This document shows, one piece after another, positions 46,545 through 64,000 of a stretch of DNA of 64,000 bases. The DNA is taken from positions 4,526,001 through 4,590,000 of the forward strand of contig JBAJFE010000026.1 of the NCBI GenBank assembly GCA_037903355.1, written 5' to 3'. Every line of letters begins with the position of its first letter. Positions within the stretch are counted from its first letter, which is position 1. Source of the DNA: Trichuris trichiura. Taxonomy: Eukaryota; Nematoda; Enoplea; Trichinellida; Trichuridae. Below the pieces are notes generated by a model. That model did not search any database and was not told the DNA's origin. It worked only from the letters and a program-made list of their open reading frames with translations. A program made the position numbers and the translations under genes.

Positions 46545-49500
46545 TTGCTAAGCACAAAAGTTACCTGCATGTGTATCGAAGATTCTGTAATTGCACAACG
46601 CAATTTAAATTATTTCCACAAATATCCGTTTCTGAGAAATGGGTTACTTGGAAAATTTTGGTTAAAGGGACTTATTTGTATCAATACATGTATGCCGCTG
46701 ATCCAAAGAGTATTTAAAATCACCTCTTCTATCATTCAATAGGCTACACAACATTTCGTGAACATTAGCTTTTTTAACTGATCCAGTATTAGGGTAATAC
46801 GATTGACTGAAGCAACACAATAAATTGAAGCAGTTGGAAGACCTGTGGACTCTGAAGCTTTTTCTTTGCGACAATTGACGCTCGCTGACAAGACAAAATC
46901 CACAGCTTTCATGGTTGTTTACATTTCATGTTCTTGTATTCTTCTATTCCCATTTTTCTATTCTATGTATCCCAAAGGTAAATCTACATATCACAATGAA
47001 ATGCAAGCCAAATTGTTGACAGTGCTTATGCATATTGCGTCCGCTTCTGCTCGATGACTAGGGTTAATTGTTAGATTGCGATGCCATATGAAGAACGTCT
47101 GTTTAATTTTTCTTAATGAAAATTCTTCATTCATTTTCTCTTCTACATTCAAGACTGACTTAACGGTGTCGACATTGTCTCAGGACTTGAAACTCAAATC
47201 CTCTTTTTCACAGGCAAACAACGTTTTTCGCATCACTTTTTGCATTCGTTTAGTTCCGAAAGAGGTTTCAAAGCTTCAAGTCATTCGTACATTTTCTTTC
47301 CTGCACTGCTAAGTTCAGGCAGGTTTACATGGAAAAACTTAGTAACTTTAGCAGGAGAATAACGGAAGAACTCCAACTGTGTTCTACCAGAAAATTTCGC
47401 AAGAGAAGAAGCTGGACACGATGTATGCGGTATCTTTCACCTTCCAAAAACTCAAAATTTTGATCCTTCGAGAAATTCAGATAATCGTGATTCCATTGTA
47501 TATGCTTTAACTTTCTTTCAAGTGACAATATCACGAATCGTCATTGGTCTGTATCCCATGTCAATTAATGACATTTCTCGTAAGCGAGGTTGGATGATGA
47601 GAGGTGAAATAATATTATTTTCTATCCAAAAATAAGGGTTATTCAAAAGACCGTCGCTCTTGACCTGTTCACTTACCTGATGACCAGCGTGTCAATAAAC
47701 GGTAGTTGACGGATTGATCGTTTACCTTTCAATGGTAAGTGGAAAGCAACACAGGAAAAGACTGTTCACGTTCTGAAGGAACAAATTCTTCTTGGCCCTC
47801 TTTGATTGGAGAAAGATCAACAACACAACTTTTGAAGTATTATGGAGTTTTGAAAGCCTCTACACTGTTAAAGATGTCTTATTTCGATTGCAACTTTTGA
47901 CGACAGCAAAAGAAAAGTAGCGCCATGTCAGTGTTCTTTCACTTTGTAAGAAGACATTGTGTTGTAATTGGAAAAAGCTTTCTTCTTTCATGGAAAAGAG
48001 ACGAGTCAGAAAATGTGGAAAGGATTAAGTCAAGTCCTCCGCGTTAAGTAGTTCTTCCAAAACATTGAGCCTATTAGTTTCGTAGATAGATAGATTGACG
48101 TCATAATTCACCAAGACGTCACAACATGCCATGCCTAATTGTTTACCTTAGGTAGAAATTTTTGCTGTCTTTCACGAGGGACATTTCTTTCCCTCTTATC
48201 AATGGCTTTACTCTAATTTTTGGGTAAGCACATAACCTTAATTCCATACTATTTATGTGCGATCCCACTGGTCTCAACAGAACCCTGGATTTGTAGATCC
48301 CGGGTAGCCTGTATAGTTCAGACTACTTGACACTGTTGGTAGAATAGATGTGCTGAGGAATCTGGATAAGTCTCTACCCACTGGCTTTTGTAGCAAGAAC
48401 AGCGTATGTGGTTCACAGATTCTTTTTGCACGTTCAACTAAGATCATAACAGACGGACTTATAGCAACCGTTGGATAATATTAGCTCGTAATAATTCAGA
48501 AAGCTTTGGGGCGTACACGCGGTCACAGCCAGCGGGATGGTAAAACTAACTTACCAACGATTCTGCTTTCACTCCTCGTTAAACTTTTGAGTGTTTTATG
48601 ATAAATCTCACTAAGATTAGGAGTTCTCCATGATTTGTAATTTGAAAGTACGGTAGATTGCTTTTCTTATTTTAATAGCTCTGGTTAATTCTATCGACGT
48701 TAGGCTGTGTTGTTGTGTTCCATACACGCTGTGTCTAGTAGCAGGAGCTTTTTAAAACTAGCAACGGAAATCAAATATTGACCAGTGCCTCTTTTTGAAT
48801 TTTGTTTAAGGTCTAACGCTGAAGACGGGACCAAAATTGAAGTGCAGGCCCTGTGTTGAGGTTGAAGAAGCGATTGCCTCTCTAAGGCAGTAACGAAATT
48901 TTAGAAATGTCCTTACGAAAATTGGTGTTCAAAGTGGTCGCAGAAACAAAAATACCACTGATGACCACCAGGAAGCATTTATAAATCGACTCATAAACTG
49001 TAGAAAGCATTAAGAACTTCTCAACTCTAAGCAAGCGGCCTAAGCAAACCATGATCGCTCCGATACATGCACTTTGTAAAACGTTAAAAACCGATTGCGC
49101 ACTTCGCTGCTAAGAAAACGATCAGCAATACAGTTACCAGTGGGTTAAATACAACGTAAACCAAAAAAGCAGCTTACCTGATTTGCCACGTGAAATTGTG
49201 GACTTTTTTCAGTTGCCATATGGCCCTTTGACAGCTGGATAATTTTAAAGTTGTATAAGGCCAGACAAAAACCAGACAGCGTTGTGTAGTTTTCGTGAAA
49301 TGCAAAGCAGTAACGGTTAATCCTGAAAAACTAACCATTAGGCGTACTACAAATATTTATCCAATAAAGAAATAGCAGTTCAATTCCGAAATCGTGAAAG
49401 ATCGGGATCCCGAAAGTCGAAGTACGAAGTAGTTCGAAATACGGAAGCGGCCGAAGTCATGAACGGAACGAAACCTCGAATACATGCAAACGCCGAATGG

Positions 49501-51005
49501 ACCGAAATGCTAAAGGGACGAAATTATGAATTAGCTGTAATGGTGACTATGTCAAAAATTCTGGCCTTGCCAAATACGTAGCCTTTATAAAATACATCAC
49601 TTAATACAGTTACATTTTGCCATAAAGAGACAGAGAGAACGGTGGCAGGTAGTGCAGTTCGCGTGTTTAGCTGGCTAGGAACAACGAGAGTTAAACAGTA
49701 ATGACGAAGGAGAAAGAGAGAAGAAAGTCCTATGCATTACTACCTCAATCAAAATTTTGACCCTTCAGACTTATTTCGGCTACCGCGATAAAATCGCTGT
49801 TGCGTCTTAACATGAAGGGGCTCTTCTGAAAACCGCATAGAAACTTATCGAAAGATCAGAAAAAAAGAGAAAATAAAGAAAAGCAGCTTACAACAGGACT
49901 GAGACACAAAATACTTCTACAATTCAAATTAGTGCTTATTTGACAGCAGCTACACAAGGCAACTACCCATAATATAATTCCATCCGTTCAGGATTATGAC
50001 CCTAACCCATGATCATTTGGGGATTTTGTTCTGAACAATAAATATGTTAACGCCACTAGGCTGCTACAGTCATGATGAGCCAGTCTAGTTAATTGCGAAA
50101 ACTTTGACTAGGTACATATTGACCAGGAAAACGCGATTTAAACTTCCATCCCCTGAAAACTGTACAGAGGCAATGGAATTCATCCTAATTAATTTGTTTA
50201 GACAACTTTGACATCCCTGTCCACGCAAGCATTCGTAGTGAGTTGGAAATGTATAAAATAAAATTCGCATAGTTTATTCTTTCGAACAGTACTCGATATA
50301 AACATCGAACACGTGTACCAGTTAGGAATCAGACAACCACATCATATGGTTGCGCACTCTCCCAGGAACCATTGCAACGAGTTTCAGAAAAACAGGCAAT
50401 TTGAATCGCTCCTGAATATAAGCTTCTAAGAGCAAGTACAACACAACGAACCCAGTTACCAAGAGTTTAGGCAAATGAAGCAGTCACGTCACTATATGTC
50501 ACAGAAAATTCGCATTCAACGGCAAAGCATTGTCCCATAACATATTAATCAAAATGAACTTTCTAAATCCATAAATAGACTTCGTGTAGACCACACAATC
50601 AGTGTTCACACGTTTGTAAACCAAGTCCGAGTGATTCGCATCCGCTGTACGGACAGCGTAGATCGGTTCTTTCTGGAGGAACAGCAGCAGAGCGAATTCA
50701 ACAGCCTTCAAAAGGGTACACACTCTTGCAGTGCAAGCTCAAAGAGCGCAATAGATGTAACTGCTAACCAATCACACTTCGCGAACTCCGATAATTGTCA
50801 ATGATAATAGTAAATGCTAGAACTTTCGTTGTTTTCTCGTTCATTTGCCTTGCTAAAGATAGGAAAATCGCACTTCCTTTCGCAAGACACGGTAAATCGT
50901 TCTTCCGTCAGGCGCAACTAAATCGCGAAAAGCAAATCATTTCAGGTCTAGCCCCAGCAAAATTGTTAGCAGTGCTTCTCAGCTGCTGTTCCCTCTATCC
51001 CTGCA
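46545..51005. other. Gene-free stretch between HNF4-like and UPF1
   Basis: Two convergent gene ends face this 4.4-kb gap. No exon is recognised. 49380-49530 is a short tract rich in CGAAAT/CGAAGT words, like a degenerate minisatellite. Confidence 0.4.
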
Positions 51006-63994
<12,989 letters not shown>

Positions 63995-64000
63995 TTTAAT

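Noticed and set aside
47630..48240. Sequence starting AAGGGTTATTCAAAAG that resembles a Tc1/mariner terminal motif
   Set aside because: No matching opposite end and no transposase fragment were found.

Overview
The window is eukaryotic, from an invertebrate animal. I traced five animal genes. Four are nearly complete and were read exon by exon; the fifth is a partial K+ channel gene. The splice sites and reading phases join into long conserved proteins. Most introns are 44-53 nt, a few are GC-AG instead of GT-AG, and a handful were enlarged by transposons. That mix of tiny and transposon-swollen introns, about 40% GC, and HNF4-, KCNQ-, ELP1- and UPF1-type genes would fit a clade I (Trichuris/Trichinella-like) nematode. 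This placement is an inference, not a demonstration.

Layout: 1-4400 is repeat-rich: a 360-bp-arm inverted repeat flanked by ATT microsatellites, a hammerhead-like motif at 361-428, and a second palindromic element. 4489-6611 (minus) is a KCNQ-type voltage-gated K+ channel from the N-terminus through S5. A pore-like segment just downstream carries a stop codon inside the GYG signature. 6612-19172 holds no gene I can recognise, only a hAT MITE (8721-9050) and a dead mariner (9063-10333). 19173-29962 (minus) carries ELP1 (25 exons, Elongator scaffold) and, about 230 bp beyond its stop on the same strand, a KRTCAP2-like oligosaccharyltransferase subunit. ELP1 introns contain a Penelope-like reverse transcriptase fragment, two palindromic MITEs and a hAT MITE. 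29963-42379 has no host gene that I recognise: a Gypsy integrase relic, a Tigger/pogo element with a hAT element nested inside it, a mariner 3' fragment and another Tigger relic. 42380-46544 (plus) is an HNF4-type nuclear receptor (6 exons). 46545-51005 appears empty. 51006-63994 (minus) is UPF1/SMG-2 (18 exons). Its fifth intron is occupied by a 4.55-kb head-to-head palindrome made of two pogo-type (Brinker-HTH + DDE) transposons bounded by a single TA on each side.

The genes are functionally unrelated housekeeping or signalling genes: tRNA wobble modification, N-glycosylation, nonsense-mediated decay, transcription and K+ conductance. The only plausible co-expression unit is ELP1-KRTCAP2. 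The most unusual structures are the giant pogo foldback inside UPF1, the nested Tigger/hAT insertion, the dispersed palindromic repeats with hammerhead-ribozyme-like cores, and possible decay of two host genes (KCNQ pore stop, KRTCAP2 C-terminal frameshift).
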